Below are positions 16,908-26,540 of a stretch of 42,597 bases of DNA, piece after piece. The position numbers and the translations under genes are program-made. This DNA is from Candidatus Woesearchaeota archaeon (GTDB taxonomy: Archaea; Nanobdellota; Nanobdellia; Woesearchaeales; JAGVYF01): the NCBI GenBank assembly GCA_016211195.1, contig JACQSS010000071.1:1-42597 (forward strand), written 5' to 3'. The notes below the pieces were generated by a model that was not told where the DNA came from, did no database searches, and was given only the letters and a program-made list of their open reading frames with translations. Each line of letters opens with the position of its first letter. Position 1 is the stretch's first letter.

Positions 16908-18449
16908 TCACTGGTAGTCTTTCACAGGACGATAAACTGCCGGGACAGTAAGCGCATCAAAATTGTTGTGCAGCACGTCGTCATATATCTTTTGTCCATG
17001 CTCGTGTTCAGCAATCCGGAACACTGCAATCCCTTTAGCATGGCCGTCTGCAGCGAGCTGTTCATACATCGCTTTCGTCACTGCATCAACGTCGTGCTCC
17101 CCAAGGAGCGTTGCATCCGGAGCTACAGCATATTTCATGCACAGTGTGTAATAAACAGACTTAAGCTCCACAAGTTCCCGCTGGACAGGCCCACGCAGCC
17201 ATGCATCATCTTTTGTCTTATTGGCAAGATCTTGTGCGCACATACGTTCAATAGCACGGGCATGGCCCTCCTGCAGCAGACTATTCGTAGGCCAGTTCAT
17301 TCTGTCCTGATAGTAATGGGTGTTTTCATGAGCCAGTACAATGGCAAGGTCTTCCTTTGTCCGGCCAACATCAAGGATACTTGATGGTGTCACTCGTATC
17401 TGCTTTGTTATGGGATTATAAGAGTTGGATTGACCGACGACGAATTGCATGCCGACACTGAGACAGACCACGACACCAAGCAGATTTACCTGAGCCAGCA
17501 GGACATGTCCAAGGTATGCAGTGCCGTGATAGAGCGACCGGCAACCGCCTTCAACGCGTTCAACCAAGCCTACACGACGATGGTCGACTGCATCATAGAG
17601 ACTCCGACCCATATTGTAGAAGCTTATTCCCGCATACCGGAATCGCTTTTGCCAGCCGGCACCGAAGATGAGCATGCCGAGCCCGAGAAAACCCAGTACA
17701 TCAAAGAATATAGGTTCCTGGGCGATGCTCCCGTACCCAAACTGCGTTCGGGGCAGAGGCTCGCTTCTCTTAAGGATTGTGTCAAGCGTCGGCTTGACCT
17801 CCGCTTGATAGTAGTCAAGAAATTGAGACTCGACAACGTAGTCCTTCCCAGAGACTGAAGGAAGACGAGAGAGGAGGTCTTTATCATCCCGGATTCGCTG
17901 TGCGATGATGGGGATAGACTCTTTACGGTAGAGAAGCGGCTCGAACTCCTTATCCAGCACTTGCTGTTTTTGTATCCGGTCAAGCTCATGCTTATATTTC
18001 TCTTGAAATGCTTTGGCATCATAAGAAGCCTTGACATGCAGCGCACTGCCGAGGGCAATAAGGATGCTCCATTTGGCAACAAAGCGCCGGGTCCATGTAC
18101 GCCGGCGCTGAGCCCAAGTCGTTCCTTCCTCTGCAGTCATCATGGATCCAGCGATACTGCCCGGCGCTTGCCCACATGCATAAGGAAGCGCACGCAAGGC
18201 GGTTTCCGCCATACCGACCATAAAGCCAAGTTCTATTCCTTCAGGACCGAGAAAAAGACCCCCGATTGCACTGTACAGCAAGGGGTTGGTAACAAACGTC
18301 ACTACCGTCGCTGTGCGCGGGTTATAAGACACACCAAATCGCTTCACGAGATTGTCCTTGCAGCCCTCAGGAAAGTTCCCAGAAATAGGATAACTGGCTT
18401 TGGCAAGAGCATGACCCCATGCATTCCGTAGTCTGGATTCAAGACTCAC
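16908..18449 (-). CDS. Putative multi-TM membrane zinc metallopeptidase
   Basis: HExxH in EDLAIVLAHENTHYYQDRM, downstream LLQEGHARAIERM; several hydrophobic segments. Confidence 0.62.
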   Translation of the reverse strand: MSLESRLRNAWGHALAKASYPISGNFPEGCKDNLVKRFGVSYNPRTATVVTFVTNPLLYSAIGGLFLGPEGIELGFMVGMAETALRALPYACGQAPGSIAGSMMTAEEGTTWAQRRRTWTRRFVAKWSILIALGSALHVKASYDAKAFQEKYKHELDRIQKQQVLDKEFEPLLYRKESIPIIAQRIRDDKDLLSRLPSVSGKDYVVESQFLDYYQAEVKPTLDTILKRSEPLPRTQFGYGSIAQEPIFFDVLGFLGLGMLIFGAGWQKRFRYAGISFYNMGRSLYDAVDHRRVGLVERVEGGCRSLYHGTAYLGHVLLAQVNLLGVVVCLSVGMQFVVGQSNSYNPITKQIRVTPSSILDVGRTKEDLAIVLAHENTHYYQDRMNWPTNSLLQEGHARAIERMCAQDLANKTKDDAWLRGPVQRELVELKSVYYTLCMKYAVAPDATLLGEHDVDAVTKAMYEQLAADGHAKGIAVFRIAEHEHGQKIYDDVLHNNFDALTVPAVYRPVKDYQ

Positions 18450-18509
18450 GACCCGTGTTAGTCTTGCAGATTCTTAAATGTTTAGCAACTGCTGGCGCAG
18501 GCTCATGAC

Positions 18510-18665
18510 CCATTGAAAAGTTCCTTCGCTGTCGCTTCGTGGCCATCGGTTCGCATGGAACTTCCCATAGTAAAGGCAAAAATTCTTCTTGCAATCCCCT
18601 TTTTGCTTGCTCGAGTAACGAGCCAATGTTCACAGAATTGATGGCCAACGTGACCTTTTCAATGG
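18510..18665. repeat. Palindromic repeat / MITE-like element, family 2 copy D
   Basis: Terminal inverted repeat CCATTGAAAAG (18510-18520) / CTTTTCAATGG (18655-18665); inner inverted TGGCCATC/GATGGCCA; homologous to 42491-42597 (reverse) and 13345-13478. Confidence 0.75.
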
Positions 18666-18713
18666 CGCCCAGGCCCAGATATGTTTTTATAGTACGGAAT
18701 CATAAGTGAATCG

Positions 18714-19139
18714 ATGAAAAATAGCCTGGATACGCAGAAGTTGCTGCGCAGTTACCTATTGGTCACATTCTTCTATGGCCTGCTTGGGCTTCTTGATGCT
18801 GCGTTCTTTTCCCGGAATGGCGTCATCAGCGATATCAATACATACCACTATCTGGCCACTTTTATCTTTTTTTCATTTTTCTTCTTTAGCATAGTCGCAT
18901 TGATTTCATTTATCCAGTACAGTCTCCCCCGCATTGCACTGGTTTTGCCGGTTTACACCATTGTCAGTAAAATCACCATCATCATCGCTGCATTTGCTTG
19001 GGCAAGCACGCTTGCCAACGCCAATATAGATATCAGCACGCAGCCAGTGCCAGTCTGGCTTATCTATGGAGCAGTCTTCTTGTCTCTGTTTGAGTGCGTC
19101 TTTTCACTTTTTCTGCTGCGCCGATTCAATATGCTTTAG
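18714..19139 (+). CDS. Small multi-TM membrane protein
   Basis: 141 aa with about four hydrophobic helices; TATA-like tttttatag upstream near 18685. Confidence 0.6.
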   Translation: MKNSLDTQKLLRSYLLVTFFYGLLGLLDAAFFSRNGVISDINTYHYLATFIFFSFFFFSIVALISFIQYSLPRIALVLPVYTIVSKITIIIAAFAWASTLANANIDISTQPVPVWLIYGAVFLSLFECVFSLFLLRRFNML

Positions 19140-19995
19140 GCTTTAGCATCTTCCGTACCTCGCCAAGCATGGTATCCAGAACATTCTCTTTTTTCTTGGG
19201 TATCGGTGGAGGGGGCAAAAGCTCTTCTGGTGGCGCTTCACGGACAGCAAGCTCTGGTACTGGGGATGGAAGAGGTAACTCTTCTTCTTCAGTAACCACA
19301 AAGTCCGGAAGGTCAAGCGTCACGGCTTGCGCTTTGATATCCTCTGCAAGCTGTGCCATTTCTTCTTCGATGCGGCCGGCAGCTTCTTGTGCAGCGACGA
19401 CTTCTTCACGGGGAAGCTCCATCTGCGCAACATGCTCCCGTAGCTCTTCAGCAGCTTCCTCAATGGCTTCCTTTGCTTCGGGTACTTCCTTAGCAGTGAG
19501 GGTCTTATGCTTTTCCCGCAATGCTGCAATCTTCTGCCGCAGCGGAAAGAGTGCCTCATCACGATACCGCGTGGCTGCCTCTACCAATCGGGCTTCAAAT
19601 GCTGCAAGCTGCTCTTCGACAACCCGCAGGTGCCGTTCACGGGCTGAGAGCTTGGCAGTCTTCTCTTCCTCTTCGTAACTGGCAATTTTTTCCACGACAC
19701 TGCGAAGGTCGCTGACTGCTGCATGGATATTGTCAATCCTCGCATCGCGTTTGTCTATCTTCTCTGCGAGTTTTGCAAGATATTGCTGCAGGGCATCCAG
19801 CTGGTCATTACGTGTTTCGAACTCAGGTATAACTGGCTGTTTAAACTCATGAATCTCCTGTTCAATGGGCGTTTGCGGCTCATGTTGGCTTTCCATCCTT
19901 TCCAGCAAATCACGGTGTGCCAACCGCTTGCGCGAGGCATGCACCGTGCGCAGGAATGATTTCACCTTTCTGCGTGAAAACTTTGCATCGTGCAT
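19126..19995 (-). CDS. Coiled-coil protein with Pro-rich C-terminal linker
   Basis: Long heptad/charged segments; PPPPIPKKKENVLDTMLGEVRKMLKP tail. Confidence 0.65.
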   Translation of the reverse strand: MHDAKFSRRKVKSFLRTVHASRKRLAHRDLLERMESQHEPQTPIEQEIHEFKQPVIPEFETRNDQLDALQQYLAKLAEKIDKRDARIDNIHAAVSDLRSVVEKIASYEEEEKTAKLSARERHLRVVEEQLAAFEARLVEAATRYRDEALFPLRQKIAALREKHKTLTAKEVPEAKEAIEEAAEELREHVAQMELPREEVVAAQEAAGRIEEEMAQLAEDIKAQAVTLDLPDFVVTEEEELPLPSPVPELAVREAPPEELLPPPPIPKKKENVLDTMLGEVRKMLKPKAY

Positions 19996-19996
19996 C

Positions 19997-20467
19997 TTAG
20001 AAAAGTCCCTTTTTCGGCGGTGGAGGCGGTGCCATGGGCCTGGGGGCTACTGGCGGTGGCGGCCCGAGCGGTGTACTGAACAGTGACGATGACGGTGATT
20101 CCAATGGCGGCAATGTTGGCCGGACACGCAGAGAGGGCAATTCACGGTTCAGCATGTCCGCAATTGCAACAATGCCTTGCGCTATTTTCTGATTGTGATC
20201 AATCAGCTGATCAATTTTCTCATGAAGAGGCCGGAGTTCAGTAACGATCAATTCCTCTTCACGTTCTTCAATTTTCATCTCCTCAATAGCTGACTGGAAG
20301 AGTTCCATGAAATGATCCAAGGTCTCTGTAAGCTTGTCCATGGACTGCATAACATCCCGGGAATGAGGGTGCTCTGGCGTGCGTTCAGATTTCAAGCGCG
20401 AGAGCTCATTGCGTAGCGCCTCTATTTTGTCATGAGGCATAATCTCATAGTCACCTGGTTTTTTCAC
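19997..20467 (-). CDS. Coiled-coil protein with Pro-rich C-terminus
   Basis: Charged helical segments, tail PPPVAPRPMAPPPPPKKGLF; 1-nt spacing to the next gene (TAA G ATG). Confidence 0.6.
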   Translation of the reverse strand: MKKPGDYEIMPHDKIEALRNELSRLKSERTPEHPHSRDVMQSMDKLTETLDHFMELFQSAIEEMKIEEREEELIVTELRPLHEKIDQLIDHNQKIAQGIVAIADMLNRELPSLRVRPTLPPLESPSSSLFSTPLGPPPPVAPRPMAPPPPPKKGLF

Positions 20468-20613
20468 ATTGCATCACCGCCAGATACGAAAAAATGAGGG
20501 ATGAGTATATATAAATGTTTCGAGCATCGGTTCAGACGTCCATGACACCCAAAAACAAAGGAGCATCGCCTCGGCTCAAAAGCTATTTAAAGTTATGAAC
20601 CAACGGCGTCTCA

Positions 20614-21207
20614 ATGCCCGAAAAAGCTCCAGAGCCGATCCAGATTTTCAAGACAACGTTGAAGTTCAAGGATGTCTTTGATGCACAAGGACTGTATACG
20701 CTCATGCATGCATGGCTGACTGAGCGCGGCTGGGTCGACCCGGACACGAACAGCCCGGATAACCATGAGGTATCCTACCTCGAGAAAGTGACAAGTTCTG
20801 GTGCCAAGATACACATGATTGTCTGGCAGTTCCATAAGCTGCCGGAGAAAAGCAAGTTTTTCAAGTGGATTCTCAAGATGAATATCAATACGTCAGACCT
20901 TGCAACTGTGGAGATTATGCATCAAGGCAAAAAAATCAAGGCAAACAAAGGGGGCATTGACATCATCATCGATGCCAAGATGCAGATTGATTATATGGCA
21001 GTCTGGGCAAACCACCCATTTCTCGCGCTGTTCAGGATCTTTTTCGAGAAAAAAATCTATAAAGGAGAGATTGACCGTATGAAGAATGGCCTGTTTGGCG
21101 AGATGACGGAGCTGCAGGCACGCATAAAGCAATATCTTGAGCTGAAACAGTTTGTGTCAACAGCAGACATAAGGGGATTTGTGCCATCAGGTGTATACAG
21201 GGGATAA
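20614..21207 (+). CDS. Conserved hypothetical protein
   Basis: 197-aa ORF with TATA-like tatttaaag upstream. Confidence 0.6.
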   Translation: MPEKAPEPIQIFKTTLKFKDVFDAQGLYTLMHAWLTERGWVDPDTNSPDNHEVSYLEKVTSSGAKIHMIVWQFHKLPEKSKFFKWILKMNINTSDLATVEIMHQGKKIKANKGGIDIIIDAKMQIDYMAVWANHPFLALFRIFFEKKIYKGEIDRMKNGLFGEMTELQARIKQYLELKQFVSTADIRGFVPSGVYRG

Positions 21208-21209
21208 CT

Positions 21210-21458
21210 ATGGACGAAGATGAAAAAAAGAAGAAAGAACGCAGGGAATTTTATATGGGCCTTGGGCAGGCGTATGACCTATCATGGCGCATTGCCGCAG
21301 TTGGTGTCATTGTAGCCGGGGCTATTTATTTCATGGCGACGTCATGCGTCCCGCGAAGCGGATTGGAGAAGAAAGTAGAACAGCATTATGGGACAGAGCA
21401 GACCGGCCGTCCCATGAGTTATATCTCCCCGGCAGGAAGCGATGGTTACCTTCATTGA
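21210..21458 (+). CDS. Small single-TM hypothetical protein
   Basis: 82 aa; hydrophobic segment IAAVGVIVAGAIYFMAT; overlaps the rnhC start by 17 nt. Confidence 0.5.
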   Translation: MDEDEKKKKERREFYMGLGQAYDLSWRIAAVGVIVAGAIYFMATSCVPRSGLEKKVEQHYGTEQTGRPMSYISPAGSDGYLH

Positions 21459-22248
21459 TGTGAAAAAGGAAGCAGTGCAACCGCTTCTTCTGCAGGCAGG
21501 CCTCGCGCTTTGGGAGCTGAAGACGCCATGGGAACTCCTGCGGATGAAAGGGCCTGTTACAGCCGTACTTTTCAAATCAGGGAAACTCCTGCTACAGGGA
21601 CGCCCTGATGCGCTTGAAAAATACCATAAGCTCCTGTTGGCACATGGCTTCAGAGAAGAGAAAAAGCCGTCTTTTGTCAGGGAGTCCGGTATCATTATTG
21701 GCAGCGACGAAACACTTAAAGGTGATACCTTTGGCGGTCTTGTGGTGGCTGCAGTGATGGCAGATGACAAGGTACGGGAGGAACTCTTGTTGTTAGGCGT
21801 CCAGGACTCAAAGAAAATCAACGATCGTGACATTCCAGATCTTGCGCGTGAAATCGAAAAGCGAACAGACCACGTGGTCAAATCCATCTATCCAGAGGAA
21901 TACAACAGGCACAGCCAGACAGAGCTGCTCAATACCCTGCATCGGCAATGTGCAGAACAGCTCACACAAAAGGCAACCCACGTCGTGGACAAATATCCGG
22001 GCTGCACAGTGGGCGATATCCGGACAACGCATGCAGAAGACAAGTATCTGGAAGTGGCTGCAGCGTCAATTCTTGCACGCCATGCCGGACTCCAGCAGTT
22101 ACAGGTGCTTTCTGCACAGCTCGGTTATCCTGTGCCCAAGGGAAGCACTCATGTAAAGGACGCTCTTCTTTTCGTAAAAACGTCAGGAAAAGACCCCCTC
22201 CAGTTTGTAAAACTTCATTTCCGCAATGTAAAAGAGATACTGGGGTAA
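21442..22248 (+). CDS. rnhC: Ribonuclease HIII
   Basis: IIIGSDETLKGDTFGGLVVAAV; GVQDSKKINDRDI; THAEDKYLEVAAASILARH; N-terminal extension consistent with the RNase HIII substrate-binding domain. Confidence 0.85.
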   Translation: MVTFIDVKKEAVQPLLLQAGLALWELKTPWELLRMKGPVTAVLFKSGKLLLQGRPDALEKYHKLLLAHGFREEKKPSFVRESGIIIGSDETLKGDTFGGLVVAAVMADDKVREELLLLGVQDSKKINDRDIPDLAREIEKRTDHVVKSIYPEEYNRHSQTELLNTLHRQCAEQLTQKATHVVDKYPGCTVGDIRTTHAEDKYLEVAAASILARHAGLQQLQVLSAQLGYPVPKGSTHVKDALLFVKTSGKDPLQFVKLHFRNVKEILG

Positions 22249-22249
22249 C

Positions 22250-22504
22250 TCAAGCACTCTTGCCGCCTTTGCGACGCAATGGGCTCACTGATGCAGCAGT
22301 GATATCGATGGCAAAGCCTTCCTTGCTAACACGGAAAGAGACCTGATCTTCCTTTCCGAATCCCTTCTTGCGCCAGCGTTTCATGCCCTCTTCATTGATG
22401 TCATCGATGCCATAGGGAATGAATATCCCCCCATCGTCTGCCTTGATCTCCCCCAATTCATCCTGTGTCGCGACGCGTTTGACGCGACCTGTTCGATACG
22501 ACAT
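22250..22504 (-). CDS. Small OB/cold-shock-like protein (tentative)
   Basis: GRVKRVATQDELGEIKADDGGIFIPYG...DQVSFRVSKEGFAIDIT has a cold-shock-like pattern. Confidence 0.45.
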   Translation of the reverse strand: MSYRTGRVKRVATQDELGEIKADDGGIFIPYGIDDINEEGMKRWRKKGFGKEDQVSFRVSKEGFAIDITAASVSPLRRKGGKSA

Positions 22505-22515
22505 TGTTGACCCCC

Positions 22516-22842
22516 CTATTGTTTAAAATGATGCTGGACAACCAGTTCCACTTCCCGAAAGACTTTGTGCAGTGTCCGTGCAAAGTCCCAGTCTGCAGCA
22601 GAGGCTTCAAAAAGCTTGCTTGGTGCAATGGCACGGACATGGACACTGAATTTTGCGTGCTTTTTCTCCTTGCCTTCCCCACCAGCCTTGTCCTCATATT
22701 TCTTGACGTGAATGACAAGGGAAAACGTCTTGTTATGGACGCTTCGCTGAATCTTATCGTAGTACTCAGCTGAAAGTTTGTCAAGAACTACCCGCTGTTC
22801 ATCACTCACCAAATCAAGGCCCTTATACTGGATTGCTTCCAT
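22516..22842 (-). CDS. Conserved hypothetical protein (possibly HPF/RaiA-like fold)
   Basis: 108 aa, alternating beta/alpha pattern ending FREVELVVQHHFKQ; family assignment weak. Confidence 0.45.
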   Translation of the reverse strand: MEAIQYKGLDLVSDEQRVVLDKLSAEYYDKIQRSVHNKTFSLVIHVKKYEDKAGGEGKEKKHAKFSVHVRAIAPSKLFEASAADWDFARTLHKVFREVELVVQHHFKQ

Positions 22843-22955
22843 CCCTCCATTTCAGGGGGTGGCGATTATATAATGTTTCTTCTTCACTTGTAAGTAAAAA
22901 CGGGAGCAAGCGATAAAATATTTAAAAGCAGGCGTGATAAGCTTTACCTGTCTGC

Positions 22956-25900
22956 ATGACAAAGATCAATAAAATAGTAATGCATGGTTTCAAGAGCTTT
23001 GCAAAGAGGACAGAATTGTTGTTCGGCAACCAGTTCAATGTTATCCTTGGTCCGAACGGCTCAGGCAAGAGTAATGTGGGCGATGCTGTCTGCTTTGTCC
23101 TCGGCCGTGGCTCAAGCAAGGCGCTGCGCGTGGAGAAGTCAGCAAACCTCATTTACAATGGAGGCAAGCTTAAGACACCAGCCAAGCTCGCAGAAGTCAG
23201 CATTTTCTTTGACAACGAGAAAAAGACATTCCCTTTTGAAGAAAAAGAAGTGAAGCTGTCCCGCATCGTCAAGCAGAATGGGGCAAGCGTCTACCGCATC
23301 AACAACAAGAAGCACACACGGCAGGAGATTCTTGATATGCTCTCTCATGCGCGGATTGACCCGGATGGATTCAATCTTATCCTGCAGGGAGATATCGCAC
23401 ATTTCATTGAAATGCCCCCTGTCGAAAGGAGGAAAATCATTGAAGAGATTGCCGGCATCTCTGTCTATGAGGACAAGAAAGAGAAAGCAGTCAGGGAACT
23501 GACTGCTGTTGAGCAGAAGATAAATGACGCAGAGCTTATCCTCTCTGAGCGTAAGACACATCTGAACGAGCTCCGCAAGGAACGCGATCAGGCGCTCAAG
23601 TTCAAGGAGCTGCGCGACAAAGTGAATGAGAATAAGGCGACCTACCTCAAACTGCAGATAGATAAGAAACAGGAAGTCCATGATACATTACAGAAGAAAA
23701 TCGACCATGGCAAGGAGCAATTCGATGATGTCGAGCAAAACGTCAAGGGGCTCAAGACAAAAAATGAAGAGAAGCGGAAAGAAGTCGAGAAAATCACCAA
23801 GGAGATAGAGGACAAGGGAGAACGGGAGCAGGTACTCCTCCACAGGGAAGTCGAGCAGCTCAAGGTTGCATTGGCAACAAACAAGACACGCATCAGCAAT
23901 TGTCAGCAGGAAATAGCCAAAGTCAAGTCACGGAAAGAACAGCTCAAGGCAAACCTGACAGAGGTGGCGGACCGCATCAAGGCATTGGAAGCACGCAAGA
24001 AAGAGATAGGCAAGCTGCGGCAGGAGAAGCAGAAACAGCTTGAGCGGCTGGATGTTTCCCTTGCCCAGTTCAATGCAAAGCACGGTATTAATGATGCAAC
24101 AGCTATCGAGAAGGAAATCGGGGAACTTGACCAGCAGGCAGACGTGCTGGAAAAACAGATTCAGGAAATTCGTACACGGCAGCAGGACCTCCTCCGGCGC
24201 AAGGACCAGATTGACTATGAGCTCAAAACGATTGATGCGCGTCTTGACAAGGTGAAGCAGCTTGAGGCAGAGAACGCTGGTCAGATACAAGCGCTCAAGA
24301 TGAAGCGTGAGCTGTTCAAGAAAACCACGCTTGAACTGAACACACTCCTGTCTGAGGATTCCAGCCTTGCGGCACAGATGGCAAACGCCCGGTCACGATT
24401 CAGCGATGCCAATGAGCGCCTCGCAAAGGTGCAGGCAAAAACAATCAGCGTGCAAGAAAAGCTGGCAGGGGACCTTGCAGTCAAGAAGATACTAGAGCTG
24501 CGTCGGGAAAAACATGGCATCCATGGCATGGTCTCTGAATTGGGCGAAGTCAACAGCAAATATGCCACAGCACTCGAAGTTGCTGCCGGGAATAAAATCA
24601 CCAGTATCGTTGTCGAAAATGACAAAGTGGCGGCGGACTGTATCGCCTACCTCAAAGAGAACCGGCTGGGTATTGCAACATTTTTGCCGCTGAACAAAAT
24701 AAAGCCCATCAGGATAGATGATGAGACAAAGGATTGTGTCAAAGCAAAAGGGACTCACGGCCTTGCGCTGGACCTTGTCTCTTATGACCCCAAATTCAAG
24801 AACGTCTTTTCTTATGTCTTTGGCGGAAGCGTTGTCGTGGATGACATCGAAACTGCGCGCCGCATCGGAGTGGGCAGAGCAAAGATGGTCACGCTCGATG
24901 GAGACCTTGCAGACATTTCCGGCGCCATGAAAGGCGGCTTCCGGACAAAAGGGAAAACTGGCCTCGGTTTCCAGCAGAAAGAGCTTATGAAAGAATTGCA
25001 TGAGCTTGAAAAGGCTGTCGCAGATAGCCAGCAGCTCATGGATGCGCTTGACCGCAAACGGCATGAAAACGAAGAGCGCATTGTATCGCTGCGCAAGGCA
25101 AAGGCAGAGATGGAAGCAGAAATCATCACACTTGAGAAATCACTGCATCTTGAATCGAGTGACCTTGAGACAACGAAACGGGGGCGTGAAGGGCTTCTGG
25201 ACGAAATGAAAGCAGTGGACAAGGAACTGGAGCAGGTCATTGGCCGCATCAGTACCGTCAACCGTGACCTTGCTGCAATCAAAATAAAGAGACAGGAATT
25301 GCGCACCCGGATTTCCCAGCTCCATAACCCGTCGCTTGTCGCAGAGCTCAAGTCATTCGAGGAAATGCGCACCGCAGTACGAGAGGAAATGATCAAGCTC
25401 GATGCAGAAGTGACGAATGCAGATGCGCAGATTGCGCTTGCTGTGCCGGAGCATGAAAAGACGATCAGCATTCTCAAGCAGCACGATAAAGAAATTGAGG
25501 ATTTTGACCATGAAAGCAAGAATCTTAGTGAGAAAGTAAAACAAGACGAGGCACTGCTGGCAGAACGGGAACGGCAGACGCAGGAGTTCTACCAGAAGTA
25601 CAAGGAATTGTTTGCAAAGCGACAGGCGATCAATGATGAGATAGCTAGGAACGACCGTCAGGCAGACGAGTTACGGGAGCGTCAACGGAAGATTGAGATC
25701 GAGATGAATACCCATTCGCTGGAGACTGCGCACATCAAAGGGGAACTGGCTGCGCTGCTGACAGAATTCGAACAGTACAAGGGTACCACGATCAATGATA
25801 AGACAGAAGGTGTGCTCCGTCAGGAAATCGAGCGATACGAAAAGATGGTCCAGAACCTCGGTGCCGTGAATATGCGCGCCCTTGACGTGTACGAAGCAAT

Positions 25901-26447
25901 TGAGAAAGAATATAATGCACTGCTGGAAAAGAAAGAAAAGCTCAAAGTGGAAAAAGGAGATGTGCTGGCACTGATCAATGAGATCGAGACAAAGAAGAAA
26001 GATATCTTCATGAAGTCATTCGACGTGGTCAATGAGCACTTCAAGAGCATCTTCCTGACTCTGTCCACCAAGGGAGAGGCATTCCTTGAGTTGGAAAATC
26101 CCGAGACGATTTTTGATGAGGGTGTGCTGATAAAGGTCAGATTGATCGGCACCAAGTTCCTTGATATCCGGTCATTGTCCGGCGGAGAAAAGGCCATGAC
26201 TGCGCTCGCGTTCATTTTCGCTATACAGGATTACCAGCCACACTCATTCTACATCTTCGATGAAGTGGATGCAGCGTTGGACAAGCACAATTCCGAGAAG
26301 CTTGCCAAGCTCATCAGGCAATATTCTGACAAGGCCCAGTACATTGTCGTCTCGCATAATGATGCCATCATCTCAGAAGGCGACTATCTCTATGGCGTCT
26401 CCATGGACGAACATAATGTTTCGAATGTGACGAGCTTGAAGCTGTAG
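22956..26447 (+). CDS. smc: Chromosome segregation ATPase SMC
   Basis: HGFKSFAKRTELLFGNQFNVILGPNGSGKSNVGDAV; coiled coil and hinge; C-terminal LSGGEKAMTALAFIFAI and FYIFDEVDAALD. Confidence 0.97.
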   Translation: MTKINKIVMHGFKSFAKRTELLFGNQFNVILGPNGSGKSNVGDAVCFVLGRGSSKALRVEKSANLIYNGGKLKTPAKLAEVSIFFDNEKKTFPFEEKEVKLSRIVKQNGASVYRINNKKHTRQEILDMLSHARIDPDGFNLILQGDIAHFIEMPPVERRKIIEEIAGISVYEDKKEKAVRELTAVEQKINDAELILSERKTHLNELRKERDQALKFKELRDKVNENKATYLKLQIDKKQEVHDTLQKKIDHGKEQFDDVEQNVKGLKTKNEEKRKEVEKITKEIEDKGEREQVLLHREVEQLKVALATNKTRISNCQQEIAKVKSRKEQLKANLTEVADRIKALEARKKEIGKLRQEKQKQLERLDVSLAQFNAKHGINDATAIEKEIGELDQQADVLEKQIQEIRTRQQDLLRRKDQIDYELKTIDARLDKVKQLEAENAGQIQALKMKRELFKKTTLELNTLLSEDSSLAAQMANARSRFSDANERLAKVQAKTISVQEKLAGDLAVKKILELRREKHGIHGMVSELGEVNSKYATALEVAAGNKITSIVVENDKVAADCIAYLKENRLGIATFLPLNKIKPIRIDDETKDCVKAKGTHGLALDLVSYDPKFKNVFSYVFGGSVVVDDIETARRIGVGRAKMVTLDGDLADISGAMKGGFRTKGKTGLGFQQKELMKELHELEKAVADSQQLMDALDRKRHENEERIVSLRKAKAEMEAEIITLEKSLHLESSDLETTKRGREGLLDEMKAVDKELEQVIGRISTVNRDLAAIKIKRQELRTRISQLHNPSLVAELKSFEEMRTAVREEMIKLDAEVTNADAQIALAVPEHEKTISILKQHDKEIEDFDHESKNLSEKVKQDEALLAERERQTQEFYQKYKELFAKRQAINDEIARNDRQADELRERQRKIEIEMNTHSLETAHIKGELAALLTEFEQYKGTTINDKTEGVLRQEIERYEKMVQNLGAVNMRALDVYEAIEKEYNALLEKKEKLKVEKGDVLALINEIETKKKDIFMKSFDVVNEHFKSIFLTLSTKGEAFLELENPETIFDEGVLIKVRLIGTKFLDIRSLSGGEKAMTALAFIFAIQDYQPHSFYIFDEVDAALDKHNSEKLAKLIRQYSDKAQYIVVSHNDAIISEGDYLYGVSMDEHNVSNVTSLKL

Positions 26448-26530
26448 CACGTGGTGGTTCCAAAAAAGTTCATGTGGGTTCTTATGTTACCACGTGGTAA
26501 CCAAAAAACTTATATAGTAACGTAAGTTAC
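26448..26530 (+). promoter_or_regulatory. Operator-like array and TATA box of the MNT/HEPN operon
   Basis: Perfect 16-bp palindrome GTTACCACGTGGTAAC (26486-26501); imperfect direct repeat cacgtggtggttccaaaaaagtt (26448-26470) / cacgtggtaaccaaaaaactt (26491-26511); TATA acttatata; inverted GTAAC-gtaa-GTTAC (26517-26530). Confidence 0.75.
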
Positions 26531-26540
26531 CATAGAAATA

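Noticed and set aside
18439-18648. 69-aa ORF MAINSVNIGSLLEQAKRGLQEEFLPLL... with a similar reading in copy E (MMAINYVSIGFLLLQAKRGFQEEFLPL)
   Set aside because: The similarity follows the DNA repeat. Many differences change amino acids, and copy C breaks the frame. Better explained as non-coding repeat than a small protein, though not excluded.
18494-18681. Possible TSD around family 2 copy D (ggcgcagg / ggcgcccagg)
   Set aside because: The matches are imperfect and not at equal distance from the terminal repeats.
20519-20590. Possible third family 1 copy (cgagcatcggttcag...ggagcatcgcctcggctc)
   Set aside because: Only short matches; no terminal GGCTYCATCC blocks and no TSD.
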